DNA from: Palsa-504 sp963705835 | GTDB taxonomy: Bacteria; Actinomycetota; Actinomycetes; Streptosporangiales; Streptosporangiaceae | NCBI GenBank assembly: GCA_963705835.1 | Contig: CAVPLC010000082.1 | Coordinates: forward strand, 42,134-106,133 | Length of the DNA: 64,000 nucleotides | Direction of reading: 5' to 3' | Shown: piece by piece, positions 63,851 to 64,000 of the stretch | Position numbering within the stretch: the first letter of the stretch is position 1 | Layout: each line of letters starts with the position of its first letter | Notes under the pieces: generated by a model | The model's input: the letters and a program-made list of their open reading frames with translations, nothing else | The model's database searches: none | What the model was told of the DNA's origin: nothing | Program-made: the position numbers and the translations under genes

Positions 63851-64000
63851 GAGCTCGGACGGCGACCGACGAGCACGCGATCGTGACCGGCGAGGTCGCG
63901 CACGCGCTTCACCGATTCGAAGCCCGCGCCGTGCAGCAGCGAGTCGACGGCGGCGGCCGGTCGTAGCCGACCTCCAGCGCGACCACTGCGACGCGGTCGA
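63847..64000 (-). pseudogene. prmC: Release factor glutamine methyltransferase, C-terminal fragment at window edge
   Basis: The visible ~50 codons read VAVVALEVGYDRP, then after a shift near 63960 AGFESVKRVRDLAGHDRVLV and GRRPSS. This is the end of PrmC/HemK (VALEIGYDQ ... RDLAGRDRVV), which methylates the GGQ motif of release factors. Order prmC-sua5 is standard in actinobacteria. The rest lies beyond the window. Confidence 0.8.

Overview
The window is high-GC actinobacterial DNA with mobile elements and probable assembly joins. Bases 1-19,250 hold a conserved core neighbourhood, almost all on the minus strand: clpC, lsr2, a small membrane protein, an argA-like acetyltransferase, coaX-panC-DUF2520, a chaplin, DUF3180-folK-folP-DUF2156, folE, ftsH, hpt, tilS, a DUF2342 metalloprotease and dacB, with ppa divergent. 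Lsr2, a chaplin, a SARP regulator and coupled GTGA/ATGA gene junctions point to a soil actinomycete, perhaps Streptosporangiales-like (inference). These genes make folate and pantothenate/CoA precursors, maintain proteins and cell wall, and salvage purines.

Bases 19.4-34.3 kb are accessory. They hold a divergent UMP-kinase-like gene, a 1.3 kb patchwork of three truncated genes, a methyltransferase, a sigma factor with a C-terminal extension paired with a DGPF/YCII protein (ECF42-like), a DUF5995 gene, a GMC oxidoreductase, a secreted protein, and a large SARP regulator split by an IS66-type element with an exact 8-bp target duplication. A broken cobQ and then cobD follow.

Bases 35.2-42.0 kb are a nest of mobile DNA. 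A Tn402/Tn5053-like transposon (35191-42023, TGT...ACA ends, 5-bp duplication CCTGG) sits two codons before the original stop of cobD. Its DDE transposase is split by a recombinase-in-trio (RIT) element (37263-40621) carrying three overlapping tyrosine recombinase genes. The RIT target GGCGTC/GACGCC is exactly the Asp-Ala codon pair of the transposase catalytic motif WTGDA. One RIT end carries an extra 20-bp palindrome.

Bases 42.3-53.6 kb hold two alpha/beta hydrolases, a cation/proton antiporter, a GH63-type glycosidase, an SDR enzyme, a helix-turn-helix regulator, a 3-oxoacid CoA-transferase pair, and furA-katG. KatG stops abruptly near 53,622. About 3.9 kb of lower-GC phage structural DNA follows (N4-gp56-type capsid, probable scaffold, end of a probable portal protein). 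Near 57,545 this joins, in frame, a truncated WecA/MraY-type transferase. Bases 57.5-64 kb look like a different actinobacterium (possibly Thermoleophilia, inference) with the order prmC-sua5-[DGPF-ECF42, lipoprotein, VOC]-glyA-[aldo/keto reductase]-wecA.

Reading frames are clean from 1 to about 22.3 kb. From 22.9 kb onward about 20 single-base frameshifts occur in otherwise well conserved genes. With the abrupt gene-to-gene joins, this suggests that part of the sequence is error-prone or chimeric. The target-site duplications and inverted repeats of the mobile elements are internally consistent and look real. No tRNA, rRNA or CRISPR array was recognised.
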